A stretch of 64,000 bases of DNA from Micromonospora sp. NBRC 110009 (GCF_030518795.1 NZ_CP130427.1:3472001-3536000), one strand, 5' to 3'. Numbered from the stretch's first letter, positions 1 through 12,764 are shown. A program made the numbers and translations. Notes: generated by a model not told the origin, from the sequence alone.

Positions 1-1
1 C

Positions 2-262
2 ACGTTCGTGCTGGGCGAGTTCGGCCGGCTGCTGGGTGCGGTGCAGACGGCCGGCCTGCCCCCGGCGGAGGCCACCCCGGACGGGGTGTTCGCCCGGGGC
101 GTGGCGCTGGTGGCGGCGGCGGACGCGGCCCGGCAGGGCGGCTCGCCGCTGCCCACGGACGACCTGGACGACCCGTGGGGCCGGGGCGACCAGTGCTTCA
201 GCCGGGTGGCCGACGAGATCGAGGAGACCGTCCATCCGCTGGCCGCCGCGCTGCTGGCCTGA
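2..262 (+). CDS. Low-molecular-weight protein tyrosine phosphatase family, C-terminal fragment
   Basis: Only the last 86 codons lie in the window; the gene enters from the left edge and stops at TGA 260-262. The fragment contains DDPWGRG followed by an amphipathic helix (FSRVADEIEETV). In low-molecular-weight tyrosine phosphatases the general-acid Asp sits in such a D-P-aromatic-G loop just before the C-terminal helix, so the family is plausible. The catalytic P-loop (CxxxxxRS) would lie upstream and cannot be checked. Genes of this type often sit close to glyA in actinomycetes, which fits the neighbourhood. A 112-nt gap with no clear terminator separates it from the PBP gene. Family assignment is inference from one motif. 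Confidence 0.6.
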   Translation, partial: TFVLGEFGRLLGAVQTAGLPPAEATPDGVFARGVALVAAADAARQGGSPLPTDDLDDPWGRGDQCFSRVADEIEETVHPLAAALLA

Positions 263-374
263 GGTTCATCCTTTCTCGCGAACTTCCTGCGCGTTTTGCC
301 GAAGATAGCGGCGAAACCACCGATTCCGGTCATTCTGGACGGGTCCGTACGGCCGGCTCCTGCGGGGAGAGCTG

Positions 375-2486
375 ATGAACCGGGCCCATCTCAACAAGCT
401 GTTCACCGTCCTGCTCGCCGGCGTGCTCGCCGGGCTGGCCCTGGCCGCGGCCGCACTGCCGGCCGCGCTGGTGTTCGGGCTCGGCTTCAAGAACCTGATG
501 CCCTACGCCGAGCTGCCGGAGTCGCTGAGGACGCCGCAGCCGGCCCAGCGCTCCACCCTCTACGCCAACGACGGACGCACCCTGATCACCTCGTTCTACC
601 TCGAGGACCGGGTGGACGTGCCGGTCGACGAGGTGGCGCCGGTGATGCGGCAGGCCATCGTGGCCGCCGAGGACGTCCGGTTCTACCAGCACCACGGCGT
701 CGACGTGCGCGGTGTGGCGCGGGCCTTCGCGGTCAACGGGCGGGACGGCACCCGGCAGGGCGCCTCCACGCTGACCATGCAGTACGTCCGCAACGCGCTG
801 GCCGGTGACCCCCGGCTGACCGAGGCGCAGCGGGCCAGGGCCACCGAGATCAGCCTGGGCCGCAAGATCCGCGAGATGCGGTACGCGCTGGCCCTGGAAC
901 GGGAGCTGAGCAAGGACGAGATCCTCAGCCGCTACCTGAACATCGCGTACTTCGGGGCCGGGGCATACGGCATCGCGGCGGCCAGCAAGCGCTACTTCTC
1001 CACCACGCCGGCGAAGCTCACCCTGGCCCAGGCCGCGCTGCTGGCCGGGCTGGTCCGCTCGCCGGACACCGACGACCCGATCAACGGCAACGCCGACAGC
1101 GCCCTGGGCCGCCGGGCGTACGTGCTGGACCGAATGGTGGAGACCGGGCAGGTGGACGCGGCGACGGCCGCGCGGGCCAAGGTCGAGCAGCTCAACCTCA
1201 AGCCGAACGCCACGCCGAACGACTGCGCCGCGGTGCCCGCCGGACACAACGACTGGGGCTTCTTCTGCGACTGGTTCACCCAGTGGTGGAACGCCCAGCC
1301 CGCCTTCGGCAAGTCCGCCGACGAGCGGCAGCGAACCCTGCGCCGGGGCGGCTGGAAGATCGTCTCGTCGCTCGACCCGGACGTGCAGAGCAAGGCCACC
1401 GAACAGGTGCTGCGGATCTACCCGGTGACCAACATGCGGGCCGCGCCGACCGCGGTGGTGCAGCCCGGCACCGGGCGGGTGCTGGCCATGGCGGTGAACC
1501 GGAACTACAGCGTGGCGGCGAACCCGAACGGGCAGGAAAACTACCCGAACACCGTCAACCAGCTCGTTGCCGGCGGCGGCGGGATCGTCGGCTACCAGGC
1601 CGGCTCGACCTTCAAGCTCTTCACGCTGCTGGCCGCGCTGGAGTCCGGGCTGCCCCTGGACACCGTGTTCGACGCGCCGAGCCGGTACGTCACCAGCTAC
1701 CCGGTCGACGGCGGCCCGGCGAGCTGCGGCGGTCGCTGGTGCCCGACCAACGCCAACCCGCTCTGGATGGACGGGGAACAGACCATGTGGAGCGCCTTCG
1801 GCCGGTCGGTGAACACCTACTTCGCCTGGCTCACCCAGCGGGTCGGGGCGGACCGGGTGGTCGAGCTGGCCGAGCGGCTGGGCATCGTGTTCCGCGCGCC
1901 CGACGACGCCAAGCTGGCCCGTGACGGCGCCAAGAACTGGGGTGCCTTCACCCTCGGCGTCTCCGCCACCACCCCGCTCGACCTGGCCAACGCGTACGCG
2001 ACGGTGGCGGCCGAGGGGGTGTGGTGCCGGCCCACCCCGATCAGCTCGATCAGCGACAGCTCCGGGCGGCGGGTGGCCGCCGGCAACGCGGACTGCCGCC
2101 AGGTGCTCGACACCGACGTGGCCCGGGCGGCCGCGGACGCGGCCCGCTGCCCGGTCGGCGACCAGTCGATGTACCGCCGCTGCGACGGCGGCACGGCCGA
2201 GCAGCTCCAGCCCGGGCTGCGCCGGCCGCTCGCCGGCAAGACCGGCAGCTCGGAGCAGAACGCCACGGAGACCGTGGTGGCCTTCACCCCGCAGCTCGCC
2301 GTCGCCACCATCGCCGCGAACCCGGACGACCCACGGGACGCCGTCGGCGGCGGGGTGCAGACCCGACAGATCACCGCGGTGGGCAACGTGCTGGCGTACG
2401 CGCTGCGCGGCAAGCCGGTGCTGGACTTCGTGCCGCCCAGCCAGACCGTGGCCTACCAGCGCACCGCACCCCGCGCCGGCAACTGA
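375..2486 (+). CDS. Bifunctional class A penicillin-binding protein
   Basis: A 703-residue peptidoglycan synthase with glycosyltransferase and transpeptidase activities, anchored in the membrane and acting outside it. An N-terminal signal-anchor spans about residues 8-38. The GT51 domain shows the catalytic Glu in AAEDVRFYQHHG (E99) and the RQGASTLTMQYVRN motif (about 127-140). The transpeptidase domain shows the acylated Ser in GSTFK (S411, K414), SVN (478-480) and KTGSS (622-626), so all three penicillin-binding motifs are present. The start is an ATG with GGGGAGAG just upstream. It converges on the DUF2867 gene with only 20 nt between them. The catalytic set is complete, so an active enzyme is expected; its role among the cell's PBPs cannot be told from sequence. 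Confidence 0.93.
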   Translation: MNRAHLNKLFTVLLAGVLAGLALAAAALPAALVFGLGFKNLMPYAELPESLRTPQPAQRSTLYANDGRTLITSFYLEDRVDVPVDEVAPVMRQAIVAAEDVRFYQHHGVDVRGVARAFAVNGRDGTRQGASTLTMQYVRNALAGDPRLTEAQRARATEISLGRKIREMRYALALERELSKDEILSRYLNIAYFGAGAYGIAAASKRYFSTTPAKLTLAQAALLAGLVRSPDTDDPINGNADSALGRRAYVLDRMVETGQVDAATAARAKVEQLNLKPNATPNDCAAVPAGHNDWGFFCDWFTQWWNAQPAFGKSADERQRTLRRGGWKIVSSLDPDVQSKATEQVLRIYPVTNMRAAPTAVVQPGTGRVLAMAVNRNYSVAANPNGQENYPNTVNQLVAGGGGIVGYQAGSTFKLFTLLAALESGLPLDTVFDAPSRYVTSYPVDGGPASCGGRWCPTNANPLWMDGEQTMWSAFGRSVNTYFAWLTQRVGADRVVELAERLGIVFRAPDDAKLARDGAKNWGAFTLGVSATTPLDLANAYATVAAEGVWCRPTPISSISDSSGRRVAAGNADCRQVLDTDVARAAADAARCPVGDQSMYRRCDGGTAEQLQPGLRRPLAGKTGSSEQNATETVVAFTPQLAVATIAANPDDPRDAVGGGVQTRQITAVGNVLAYALRGKPVLDFVPPSQTVAYQRTAPRAGN

Positions 2487-2506
2487 CCGTTGCGGGTCGG
2501 GCCCGG

Positions 2507-3982
2507 TCAGGTGGGGTGGGGGACGGTGTGCTCGGCGCCACGGGCGATGTTGCGGGCCATGCCGCCGAAGACGACGGCGTGGAACGGGGCGACCGACTTC
2601 CAGTAGAGGTGCCCGGCCAGGCCGTGGGGGAGGAAGACGGCGCGCTGGAGGTACCGGCTGCGCCCGTCCTCGGCCGGCTCGGCGCGCATCTCCAGCCAGG
2701 CGCGGCCGGGCAGCCGCATCTCGGCGCGCAGCCGGAGCAGTTCGCCGGGGACGATCTCCTCGACCCGCCAGAAGTCCAGCGCCTCGCCGACCCGGAGGCG
2801 GTGCGGGTCGCGCCGCCCCCGGCGCAGCCCCACCCCGCCCACCAGCCGGTCCAGCCAGCCCCGCAGCGACCAGGCCAGCGGGAACGAGTACCAGCCGTGC
2901 TCGCCGCCGACCCCCTCGATGACCCGCCACAGCGCCGCCGTCGGCGCGCGCACCGTCCGCTCCCGCAGGTCGGTGTACGCGGTGCCGCCGGACCACTTCG
3001 GGTCGCTGGGCAGCGGCTCGGCCGGGGCCTCCGGCCCGCTCGCCGTCGACCAGCGGGTCTCCACCTCGGCGTCGCGAACCTTGGCCAGCGCCAGGGCCAC
3101 CGCCTCGTCGAAGCCGGTCAGCCCGCCAGGTGGGTCCGGGACGTACCGGGCGATGTCGTGCTCGCGCGCGACCGCCTCGTGGACCAGGCTCTCCACCAGT
3201 GGCCGGGCGATCGAGTTCGGCACCGGGGTGATCATCCCGACCCAGTACGAGGAGAGCGCCGGGGTGAGCGCCCGCACCGGCAGGATGATCCGCCGGGGCA
3301 GCCCGGCCACCCGCGCGTAGCGCTGCATCATGTCCTGGAAGGTGAGCACGTCCGGCCCGGCGATGTCGAAGGAGCGGTTCACCTCGGGCGGCAGGTCCAC
3401 GCAGCCGATCAGGTAGCGCAGCACGTCCCGGACCGCGATCGGCTGGATCCGGTTGCGCACCCAGCGCGGGGTGACCATCCCCGGCAGCCGCTCGGTCAGG
3501 TGGCGGAGCATCTCGAACGACGCCGAGCCGGACCCGATGATCACCGCGGCCCGGAGCACCGCGGTCGGCACGCCGCTGCCGAGCAGGATCCGGCCGACCT
3601 CCGCGCGGGACCGCAGGTGCGCCGAGGGAAGCTCGCCCGCCGCCTTCGGCTCCGGGCCGCCGAGGTAGATGATCCGGCGTACGCCGGCCGCCTGGGCCGC
3701 CGCGGCGAAGTTGTTCGCCGCCTCCCGGTCGGCGGTCTCGAAGCCGGCCTGGCCGAGCGAGTGGACCAGGTAGTACGCCACCTCCACGCCCTCGAACGCG
3801 CCCGGCAGCGTCTCCGGTTTCCGCAGGTCGCCCTCGACGATCTCGGCCCGCGCGGCCCACGGCACGTCCCGCAGCCGCCCGGCCTTCCGGGCCAGGCAGC
3901 GGACGGTGTGTCCGTCGGCCAGCAGTCGGGGCGCCAGCCGCCCGCCGAGGTAACCCGTGGCTCCGGTGACGAGGCATCGCAC
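2507..3982 (-). CDS. NAD(P)-binding SDR-like protein with C-terminal DUF2867
   Basis: 491 residues. The N-terminus has an atypical short-chain dehydrogenase Rossmann fold with the dinucleotide motif TGATGYLGG at residues 7-15, as in NmrA/YbjT-like proteins, followed by a YYLVHS segment typical of this subgroup. The C-terminal third (from about residue 330) matches the general look of DUF2867, a lipid-binding-like domain that often follows this fold. Its substrate is unknown; such proteins are usually annotated as NAD(P)H-binding or epimerase-like. The GTG start at 3982 lies only 35 bp from the divergent glyA start, and a CAGACT box on this strand (3989-3994) ends about 6 nt before the start, suggesting a leaderless or nearly leaderless transcript. 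Confidence 0.8.
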   Translation of the reverse strand: MRCLVTGATGYLGGRLAPRLLADGHTVRCLARKAGRLRDVPWAARAEIVEGDLRKPETLPGAFEGVEVAYYLVHSLGQAGFETADREAANNFAAAAQAAGVRRIIYLGGPEPKAAGELPSAHLRSRAEVGRILLGSGVPTAVLRAAVIIGSGSASFEMLRHLTERLPGMVTPRWVRNRIQPIAVRDVLRYLIGCVDLPPEVNRSFDIAGPDVLTFQDMMQRYARVAGLPRRIILPVRALTPALSSYWVGMITPVPNSIARPLVESLVHEAVAREHDIARYVPDPPGGLTGFDEAVALALAKVRDAEVETRWSTASGPEAPAEPLPSDPKWSGGTAYTDLRERTVRAPTAALWRVIEGVGGEHGWYSFPLAWSLRGWLDRLVGGVGLRRGRRDPHRLRVGEALDFWRVEEIVPGELLRLRAEMRLPGRAWLEMRAEPAEDGRSRYLQRAVFLPHGLAGHLYWKSVAPFHAVVFGGMARNIARGAEHTVPHPT

Positions 3983-4003
3983 GGCTTCCAGTCTGCGGCT
4001 CCG

Positions 4004-4009
4004 TAGACT
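4004..4009 (+). promoter_or_regulatory. -10 box of glyA, probably giving a leaderless mRNA
   Basis: TAGACT, a strong actinobacterial -10 hexamer, ends 8 nt before the GTG start of glyA. Transcription would begin at or next to the start codon. There is no ribosome binding site, which fits leaderless translation. The -35 region would overlap the start of the divergent DUF2867 gene. Inference from motif and spacing only. Confidence 0.5.
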
Positions 4010-4017
4010 CCTTCGCT

Positions 4018-5307
4018 GTGGAGAACGCGAGAGAGCCCTTCTGGGGGCCGGACTTCCAGCAGCTCAGCGTCGTCGATCCGGAGATCGCCGGGGTGGTGCT
4101 GGGGGAGCTGGAACGGCTCCGCGGCGGCCTGCAACTGATCGCCAGCGAGAACCTCACCTCGCCGGCGGTGCTCGCCGCGCTCGGCTCCACCCTGACCAAC
4201 AAGTACGCCGAGGGCTACCCGGGCCGGCGCTACTACGGCGGCTGCGCCGAGGTGGACCGGGCCGAGGAGATCGGCATCGCCCGGGCCCGGGAGCTCTTCG
4301 GCGCCGAGCACGCCAACCTCCAGCCACACTCGGGCGCGAGCGCCAACCTGGCCGCGTACGCCGCCCTGGTGCAGCCCGGCGACACCGTGCTGGCGATGGA
4401 CCTGCCGCACGGCGGCCACCTCACCCACGGGAGCCGGGTGAACTTCTCCGGCAAGTGGTTCCACACCGTCGGCTACACCGTCCGGCGGGACACCGAGCTG
4501 ATCGACTACGACGAGGTGCGTGACCTGGCCCGGGCACACCGGCCCAAGATGATCATCTGTGGCGCCACCGCCTACCCGCGGCTGATCGACTTCGCCCGGT
4601 TCCGGGAGATCGCCGACGAGGTCGACGCGTACCTGATGGTGGACGCGGCGCACTTCATCGGGCTGGTCGCCGGCCGGGCCATCCCGTCCCCGGTGCCGCA
4701 CGCGGACGTCGTCTGCTTCACCACCCACAAGGTGCTGCGCGGTCCGCGCGGCGGCATGATCCTCTGCCGGGAGTCGCTGGCGTCCCGGATCGACAAGGCG
4801 GTCTTCCCGTTCACCCAGGGCGGCCCGCTGATGCACGCCGTCGCGGCCAAGGCGGTCGCGCTGCGCGAGGCCGCCCAGCCCGAGTTCCGGGCGTACGCCT
4901 CCCAGGTGGTCAGCAACGCCCAGGCGCTCGCCGACGGGCTGGCCGCCGAGGGGATGCGCCCGGTCTCCGGCGGCACGGACACCCACCTGAGCCTGATTGA
5001 CCTGCGGGAGCTGGGGGTGACCGGCGCCGAGGCGGAGGCGCGCTGCGACGCCGCGCGCATCACCCTGAACAAGAACGCCATCCCGTACGACCCGCAGAAG
5101 CCGATGGTCGCCTCCGGCATCCGGGTGGGCACCCCGAGCGTCACCACCCAGGGCATGCGGGAGGGGGAGATGCGCGGGATCGCCTCGCTGATCGCCCGGG
5201 CGGTGCGGACCGACCCGGAGGCGCCCGGGGGCGCCGACGAGCTGGCCCGGATCGCCGCCGACGTGACCGAGCTGGTCACCGCCTTCCCGGCGTACCCCCG
5301 TGGCTGA
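4018..5307 (+). CDS. glyA: Serine hydroxymethyltransferase
   Basis: 429 residues. This PLP enzyme interconverts serine plus tetrahydrofolate with glycine plus methylene-tetrahydrofolate and is the main source of one-carbon units. The family signature is clear: [12 protein letters not shown] near residue 40, [15 protein letters not shown] near 60-75, and the PLP-binding Lys in [12 protein letters not shown] (K238). Length is normal for bacterial GlyA. The GTG start was chosen because it begins the conserved N-terminus and lies directly after a TAGACT -10 box. The stop overlaps the GTG start of the next gene (5300), so glyA may be co-transcribed into the ATP synthase region. Confidence 0.95.
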   Translation: MENAREPFWGPDFQQLSVVDPEIAGVVLGELERLRGGLQLIASENLTSPAVLAALGSTLTNKYAEGYPGRRYYGGCAEVDRAEEIGIARARELFGAEHANLQPHSGASANLAAYAALVQPGDTVLAMDLPHGGHLTHGSRVNFSGKWFHTVGYTVRRDTELIDYDEVRDLARAHRPKMIICGATAYPRLIDFARFREIADEVDAYLMVDAAHFIGLVAGRAIPSPVPHADVVCFTTHKVLRGPRGGMILCRESLASRIDKAVFPFTQGGPLMHAVAAKAVALREAAQPEFRAYASQVVSNAQALADGLAAEGMRPVSGGTDTHLSLIDLRELGVTGAEAEARCDAARITLNKNAIPYDPQKPMVASGIRVGTPSVTTQGMREGEMRGIASLIARAVRTDPEAPGGADELARIAADVTELVTAFPAYPRG

Positions 5308-5731
5308 GCCGGGGATGCGCGCGGCGGAGGCGGCCGCGGACCGCGGCTGGCGACTGCGCCACCTGCCGGTGCTGCTGATCGCCTCGGCGGTGCTGGCGGC
5401 GCTCGCCGCGGTGGTCGGCGGGGTGACCCGGGGCGCGGACGGCGCGCTCGGCGCGGCGGCCGGGGTGGCCGTCACCGCGTTCAGCTACACGCTCACCACG
5501 GTCGTGCTGGCCTGGGCCGACGCCCGGGACCCGCAGCTCGTGCTCCCCTTCGGGCTCGGTCTCTACATCGCCAAGATGACCCTGCTCGGCGGGGTGATGG
5601 TGCTGGTGGGCGCGACCGGCTGGTCGGGTCTTATCCCGTTCTGCCTCGGCATCGCGGCCGGTGTGCTGATCTGGACCGGGGTGCACATCTGGTGGCTGGC
5701 CACGGTGCACGCCCGGCGCGTCCACAACTGA
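5300..5731 (+). CDS. Predicted integral membrane protein, ATP synthase subunit I-like
   Basis: 143 residues with four predicted membrane helices (about 23-43, 50-75, 83-103, 110-132) and little else. Small four-helix proteins directly before the atp genes are usually ATP synthase protein I (UncI/AtpI), thought to help c-ring assembly or Mg2+ uptake; position and topology support this but there is no diagnostic motif. The GTG start at 5300 overlaps the glyA stop; an ATG at 5315 with GGGG just before it is an alternative that would shorten the protein by five residues. Confidence 0.6.
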   Translation: MAEPGMRAAEAAADRGWRLRHLPVLLIASAVLAALAAVVGGVTRGADGALGAAAGVAVTAFSYTLTTVVLAWADARDPQLVLPFGLGLYIAKMTLLGGVMVLVGATGWSGLIPFCLGIAAGVLIWTGVHIWWLATVHARRVHN

Positions 5732-5839
5732 CGCCGTCTCATCCTTCGGACGCGCGCCGGTGTGTCCGCGATCGGTCATTCTCTCAGTGGCGGAGGGGGA
5801 GTAGCGTGCCTCCAGACGACTTCGCCCACCCGTGTCCCA

Positions 5840-5854
5840 CACAACCAGGTTGTG
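5840..5854. promoter_or_regulatory. Perfect inverted repeat upstream of the ATP synthase operon
   Basis: CACAACC-A-GGTTGTG forms a perfect 7-bp inverted repeat with one central base, in the 174-nt gap before the first small atp gene. It looks like a dimeric regulator's operator. No regulator is identified. Confidence 0.4.
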
Positions 5855-5905
5855 CGGGGGGTGAGGCACAGCCTCTTCGGCTCGACTGATATCGTTCGCC
5901 CCGTC

Positions 5906-6142
5906 ATGGCCGGTGACCAGAAACCCCCCAGCGCTGGCGGCCCGAGCGACGTTCCGCCCGGTGCCGGTCAGGGTTGGACCGCGCTCTCGTACCTCATCGG
6001 GGGCATGCTCGTCTGGGGTTTCATCGGCTGGCTGGTCGACCGTTGGCTCGACACCGGCGGCATCGCCACCGGGATCGGGATCGTGCTCGGCATGGCCGGG
6101 GGGATCATCCTGGTCGTCCGCCGACTGGGCACGCCTACTTAG
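5906..6142 (+). CDS. AtpZ/AtpI-type ATP synthase accessory membrane protein
   Basis: 78 residues with two membrane helices (about 23-43 and 50-71) joined by a short loop, WLVDRWLDTGG. The pattern GGxxxxxxxGWLVDRWL is typical of the AtpZ/AtpI family encoded at the head of atp operons. I start it at the ATG at 5906, 14 nt after a TGATAT box (5887-5892), rather than at the upstream in-frame start at 5762, which would add 48 residues unlike the family. Its TAG stop (6140-6142) is embedded in the AGGAAGGG ribosome binding site of atpB, so translation of the two is probably linked. Confidence 0.75.
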   Translation: MAGDQKPPSAGGPSDVPPGAGQGWTALSYLIGGMLVWGFIGWLVDRWLDTGGIATGIGIVLGMAGGIILVVRRLGTPT

Positions 6143-6153
6143 GAAGGGACGCG

Positions 6154-6951
6154 GTGTTCGGACAGGCGAACGTCCTGGCTCAGGGCCAGGCGGAATTCCC
6201 ACCCACGGTGGGGGACTTCTACCTGCCCAGCATCCTGCCCTGGGGTGCGGAGAACTCGTACTGGTTCACCAAGATCACGGCGATGGTGTGGATCGCCGTC
6301 GGTGTCCTGATCATCTTCTTCCTGGCCAGTTACCGGAACCCGCAGCTGGTGCCGACCAAGAAGCAGTGGTTCGCCGAGTCGATCTACGGCTTCGTGCGCA
6401 ACAACATCGCGGTCGACATGATCGGGCACGCGGGGGTGCGCTTCGCGCCCTACTTCACCACGCTCTTCTGTTTCGTTCTGTTGACGAACGCGTTCGCGAT
6501 CATCCCGTTCTTCCAGATCTCGCCGAACTCGCACATCGCCTTCCCGGCCTTCCTCGCCGTGATCAGCTACGTGCTCTTCAACTGGATCGGCATCCGGCAC
6601 CACGGCTTCGTGAAGTACTTCAAGAACTCTCTGATCCCGCCGGCGCCCTGGTACATCCTGCCGCTGCTGATCCCGATCGAGTTCTTCTCCACCTTCCTGG
6701 TCCGGCCGTTCTCGCTCGCCGTCCGTCTCTTCGCGAACATGTTCGCCGGCCACATGCTCCTGCTGGTCTTCACGCTCGGCGGGTTCGCCATGCTCAGCGC
6801 CAACGCCTGGCTGGCGCCGGTCTCGGTGGTGTCCTGGGCGATGACGATCGCGCTGACCTTCCTCGAGTTCCTGGTGATCTGTCTGCAGGCGTACGTCTTC
6901 ACGGTGCTGACTGCCAGCTACGTGCAGGGCGCGCTCGCCGAAGAGCACTGA
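6154..6951 (+). CDS. atpB: ATP synthase Fo subunit a
   Basis: 265 residues, the membrane stator that forms the two proton half-channels next to the c-ring. The sequence LAVRLFANMFAGH contains the essential Arg (R191) that faces the c-ring carboxylate. Several hydrophobic helices and the PPAPWYILPLLIPIEF region are characteristic. The GTG start at 6154 was chosen because AGGAAGGG lies 6-13 nt upstream; the in-frame extension to 5974 overlaps the previous gene and is not conserved-looking. Second gene of the operon order a-c-b-delta-alpha-gamma-beta. Confidence 0.95.
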   Translation: MFGQANVLAQGQAEFPPTVGDFYLPSILPWGAENSYWFTKITAMVWIAVGVLIIFFLASYRNPQLVPTKKQWFAESIYGFVRNNIAVDMIGHAGVRFAPYFTTLFCFVLLTNAFAIIPFFQISPNSHIAFPAFLAVISYVLFNWIGIRHHGFVKYFKNSLIPPAPWYILPLLIPIEFFSTFLVRPFSLAVRLFANMFAGHMLLLVFTLGGFAMLSANAWLAPVSVVSWAMTIALTFLEFLVICLQAYVFTVLTASYVQGALAEEH

Positions 6952-7001
6952 TCCACTTCGCACCAACCGTTGTCGTCCCGCGTGACCGTCACGCGTGATA
7001 A

Positions 7002-7250
<249 letters not shown>

Positions 7251-7279
7251 TCCAGCCCCTCTGACCGGGAGGTTTTCCC

Positions 7280-7819
7280 ATGTACTTCCTCGCCGCTGAG
7301 GGTGGTGAGACGACCCACAACCCGATCATCCCCGTCTGGCAGGAGATCGTGGTCGGTGGGATCGCCTTCATCGTGCTCTGCTTCGTGCTGATGAAGTTCG
7401 TCTTCCCCCGCATGGAGCAGACGTTCCAGGCCCGGGTCGACGCGATCGAGGGCGGCATCAAGCGCGCCGAGGCCGCCCAGGCCGAGGCGAACCAGCTGCT
7501 CGAGCAGTACCGGGCCCAGCTCGCGGAGGCGCGTACCGACGCCGCCAAGATCCGCGACGACGCCCGGGCCGACGCCGAGGGCATCCGCCAGGACATCCTC
7601 GCCAAGGCGCGCGAGGAGTCTGACCGGATCATCGCCGCCGGCAAGGATCAGCTCGCCGCGGAGCGGGCCACCATCGTGCGCGAGCTGCGCACCGAGGTCG
7701 GCACCATCGCGGTGGACCTGGCCAGCAGGATCGTCGGCGAGTCGCTCGCTGACGAGGCGCGTCGCAAGGGCACCGTGGACCGGTTCCTGAGCGGTCTCGA
7801 GAGCACGGGGGCCCGCTGA
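7280..7819 (+). CDS. atpF: ATP synthase Fo subunit b
   Basis: 179 residues: one N-terminal membrane helix (about 17-40) followed by a long charged coiled coil rich in Ala, Glu and Arg that forms the peripheral stalk. Length is typical of actinobacterial b subunits. GGGAGG lies 8 nt before the ATG. The stop TGA shares its last base with the first base of the atpH ATG, indicating translational coupling. Confidence 0.94.
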   Translation: MYFLAAEGGETTHNPIIPVWQEIVVGGIAFIVLCFVLMKFVFPRMEQTFQARVDAIEGGIKRAEAAQAEANQLLEQYRAQLAEARTDAAKIRDDARADAEGIRQDILAKAREESDRIIAAGKDQLAAERATIVRELRTEVGTIAVDLASRIVGESLADEARRKGTVDRFLSGLESTGAR

Positions 7820-8640
7820 TGCAGGCCGCCAGCCGGGAGTCGTACAAGGTCGCGGCCGACCGCCTCGACGCGTACGCCCGCGGCGCGGAGCCGTCGGCGG
7901 TGGCCTCCACCGCCGACGACATCCTCTCCGTCGCCGCCCTGCTGCGGCGCGAGCCGCGGCTGCGCCGGGCGCTGTCGGATCCGGCGCGCGCCAGCGAGGA
8001 CCGCAGCGGGCTGCTCACCGGCATCCTGAGCGGCAAGGTCGGCGGGGACGCGCTCGACCTGCTCGGCGTGCTGGTCTCCGGCCGCTGGTCGGCCCCGTCG
8101 GAACTGCTCGACGGCGCCGAGCGGCTGGGCGTCGAGGCGCTCCTGGCGAGCGCCGACAAGGCCGGCGAGCTCGGTGAGGTCGAGGACGAGCTGTTCCGCT
8201 TCGGGCAGGTCGTCTCCGGCTCCGCGGCGCTGTCCAACGCGCTCTCCGACCCGATGGCCCCGGCCGAGCGGCGGGCCACCCTGGCCGACCAGCTGCTCGC
8301 CGGCAAGGCCCGGCCGGTCACCGTCCGCCTCGTCGAGGCCGCGCTCGCCGGCTTCGGGGGACGCTCCTTCATCGGGGCGCTCACCCGGTTGGTCGAGCTG
8401 GCCGCCGACCGGCGGGACCGTCAGGTCGCATACGTGACCGTGGCGGCGCCGCTGAGTGACGAGGAGGAGCGACGCCTCGGTGATCGCCTCTCGCAGATGT
8501 ACGGTCGAGAGGTCTCCGTCAAGCAGACGGTGAACCCCGACGTGCTCGGCGGGGTGAGCGTGCGGGTCGGCTCCGACCTGTACGACGGCACCGTCCTGCG
8601 CCGCCTCAACGAGACCCGCAACGCGCTCGCGAAGCGCTGA
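7819..8640 (+). CDS. atpH: ATP synthase F1 subunit delta
   Basis: 273 residues, linking the b-stalk to the top of F1. The last third contains a delta-like C-terminus with VNPDVLGGVSVRVGSDLYDG. It is about 90 residues longer than the 180-residue E. coli subunit, as in Streptomyces, and has no membrane helix, so it is not the b-delta fusion known from mycobacteria. It starts inside the atpF stop codon (TGATG overlap). An 85-nt gap without an obvious terminator follows. Confidence 0.92.
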   Translation: MQAASRESYKVAADRLDAYARGAEPSAVASTADDILSVAALLRREPRLRRALSDPARASEDRSGLLTGILSGKVGGDALDLLGVLVSGRWSAPSELLDGAERLGVEALLASADKAGELGEVEDELFRFGQVVSGSAALSNALSDPMAPAERRATLADQLLAGKARPVTVRLVEAALAGFGGRSFIGALTRLVELAADRRDRQVAYVTVAAPLSDEEERRLGDRLSQMYGREVSVKQTVNPDVLGGVSVRVGSDLYDGTVLRRLNETRNALAKR

Positions 8641-8725
8641 TCAGCGTCTTAGCAGCCCTGATTCGACGCCATCGGACCGGTCGGTACTAGGTATCCCGGG
8701 CCCCTGATACTTAAGGAAGCAGAGG

Positions 8726-10378
8726 ATGGCCGAGCTGACCATCTCGACGGAGGAGATCCGCGGCGCCCTGGAGCGCTACGTCTCCTCCTACACGGCCGAC
8801 GTCTCCCGTGAGGAGGTCGGCACCGTCGCCGACGCCGGCGACGGCATCGCCCACGTCGAGGGTCTGCCCTCGACCATGACCAACGAGCTCCTGGAGTTCG
8901 AGGACGGCACGCTGGGCGTGGCGCTGAACCTCGACGTCCGGGAGATCGGTGTCGTCGTCCTCGGTGACTACGGCGGGATCGAGGAGGGGCAGCGGGTCAA
9001 GCGGACCGAGCGGGTGCTCTCCGTCCCGGTCGGCGACGCCTTCCTGGGCCGCGTGGTCAACGCGCTCGGCCAGCCGATCGACGGCCTCGGCGACATCGCC
9101 AACGAGGGCTACCGCGAGCTGGAGCTGCAGGCTCCGAACGTGATGGCCCGGCAGTCGGTCTTCGAGCCGATGCAGACCGGTATCAAGGCCGTCGACGCCA
9201 TGACCCCGATCGGCCGCGGCCAGCGCCAGCTGATCATCGGTGACCGGAAGACCGGCAAGACCACGGTCGCCCTGGACACGATCCTCAACCAGCGGGAGAA
9301 CTGGCGCTCCGGCGACCCGAAGAAGCAGGTCCGCTGCATCTACGTCGCCGTCGGCCAGAAGGCCTCCACCATCGCCTCGATCAAGGGGACGCTGGAGGAG
9401 GCCGGCGCGATGGAGTACACCACCATCGTCGCCTCCCCGGCCTCGGACCCGGCCGGCTTCAAGTACCTCGCCCCGTACACCGGCTCGTCCATCGGCCAGC
9501 ACTGGATGTACGGCGGCAAGCACGTCCTGATCGTCTTCGACGACCTGAGCAAGCAGGCCGAGGCGTACCGGGCCGTGTCGCTGCTGCTGCGCCGCCCGCC
9601 GGGCCGCGAGGCCTACCCGGGTGACGTCTTCTACCTGCACTCCCGGCTGCTGGAGCGCTGCGCCAAGCTCTCCGACGAGCTGGGCGGCGGTTCGATGACC
9701 GGTCTGCCGATCATCGAGACCAAGGCGAACGACATCTCGGCGTTCATCCCGACCAACGTCATCTCCATCACCGACGGCCAGATCTTCCTGGAGACCGACC
9801 TGTTCAACCAGGGCGTCCGGCCGGCCATCAACGTCGGCACCTCGGTCTCCCGGGTCGGTGGCGCCGCGCAGGTGAAGCCGATGAAGAAGGTCGCCGGTTC
9901 GCTGCGGCTGAACCTGGCCCAGTTCCGCGAGCTGGAGGCGTTCGCCGCCTTCGCCTCCGACCTGGACAAGGCCTCCCGGGCCCAGCTCGATCGTGGTTCC
10001 CGCCTGGTCGAGCTGCTCAAGCAGCCGAACTACTCGCCGTACCCGGTGCAGGAGCAGGTCGTCTCCGTCTGGGCCGGCACCGAGGGCAAGCTGGACGACG
10101 TCCCGGTCGGCGAGATCAAGCGCTTCGAGTCGGAGTTCCTGCAGTATCTCCGGCACAAGCACGAGGGCGTCCTGGCCGCGATCGCCGACAACAAGTGGGA
10201 CGACGACATCATCGGCTCGCTCGACTCGGCCATCACGGAGTTCAAGCAGGTCTTCCTGGGCAAGGAGGACGAGGTCCGGATCAACGAGGCGCCGGCCAAG
10301 CCGCTGGAGGGCGAGGAGAACCGCGAGACGGTGACCCGCTTCCGTGAGGGCTCGACCGACCGCCCGGCTGAGAGCTGA
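8726..10378 (+). CDS. atpA: ATP synthase F1 subunit alpha
   Basis: 550 residues. Non-catalytic nucleotide-binding subunit of the F1 hexamer. The Walker A motif GDRKTGKT is at 172-179, with the alpha-type Q/R-rich context [12 protein letters not shown] before it and the conserved [20 protein letters not shown] further on. An AAGGAAG ribosome site precedes the ATG. The C-terminus has a charged tail of about 30 residues beyond the E. coli protein, as is common in actinobacteria. Three nucleotides separate its stop region from atpG. Confidence 0.97.
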   Translation: MAELTISTEEIRGALERYVSSYTADVSREEVGTVADAGDGIAHVEGLPSTMTNELLEFEDGTLGVALNLDVREIGVVVLGDYGGIEEGQRVKRTERVLSVPVGDAFLGRVVNALGQPIDGLGDIANEGYRELELQAPNVMARQSVFEPMQTGIKAVDAMTPIGRGQRQLIIGDRKTGKTTVALDTILNQRENWRSGDPKKQVRCIYVAVGQKASTIASIKGTLEEAGAMEYTTIVASPASDPAGFKYLAPYTGSSIGQHWMYGGKHVLIVFDDLSKQAEAYRAVSLLLRRPPGREAYPGDVFYLHSRLLERCAKLSDELGGGSMTGLPIIETKANDISAFIPTNVISITDGQIFLETDLFNQGVRPAINVGTSVSRVGGAAQVKPMKKVAGSLRLNLAQFRELEAFAAFASDLDKASRAQLDRGSRLVELLKQPNYSPYPVQEQVVSVWAGTEGKLDDVPVGEIKRFESEFLQYLRHKHEGVLAAIADNKWDDDIIGSLDSAITEFKQVFLGKEDEVRINEAPAKPLEGEENRETVTRFREGSTDRPAES

Positions 10379-10380
10379 CG

Positions 10381-12746
<2,366 letters not shown>

Positions 12747-12764
12747 GTCTCTCGTCACACTCCA

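Noticed and set aside
330..4202. Open frame of about 1,290 codons on the minus strand across the PBP, DUF2867 and glyA genes
   Set aside because: It runs antisense to PBP and has no recognisable domain until it enters other genes; long antisense frames are expected at this GC content.
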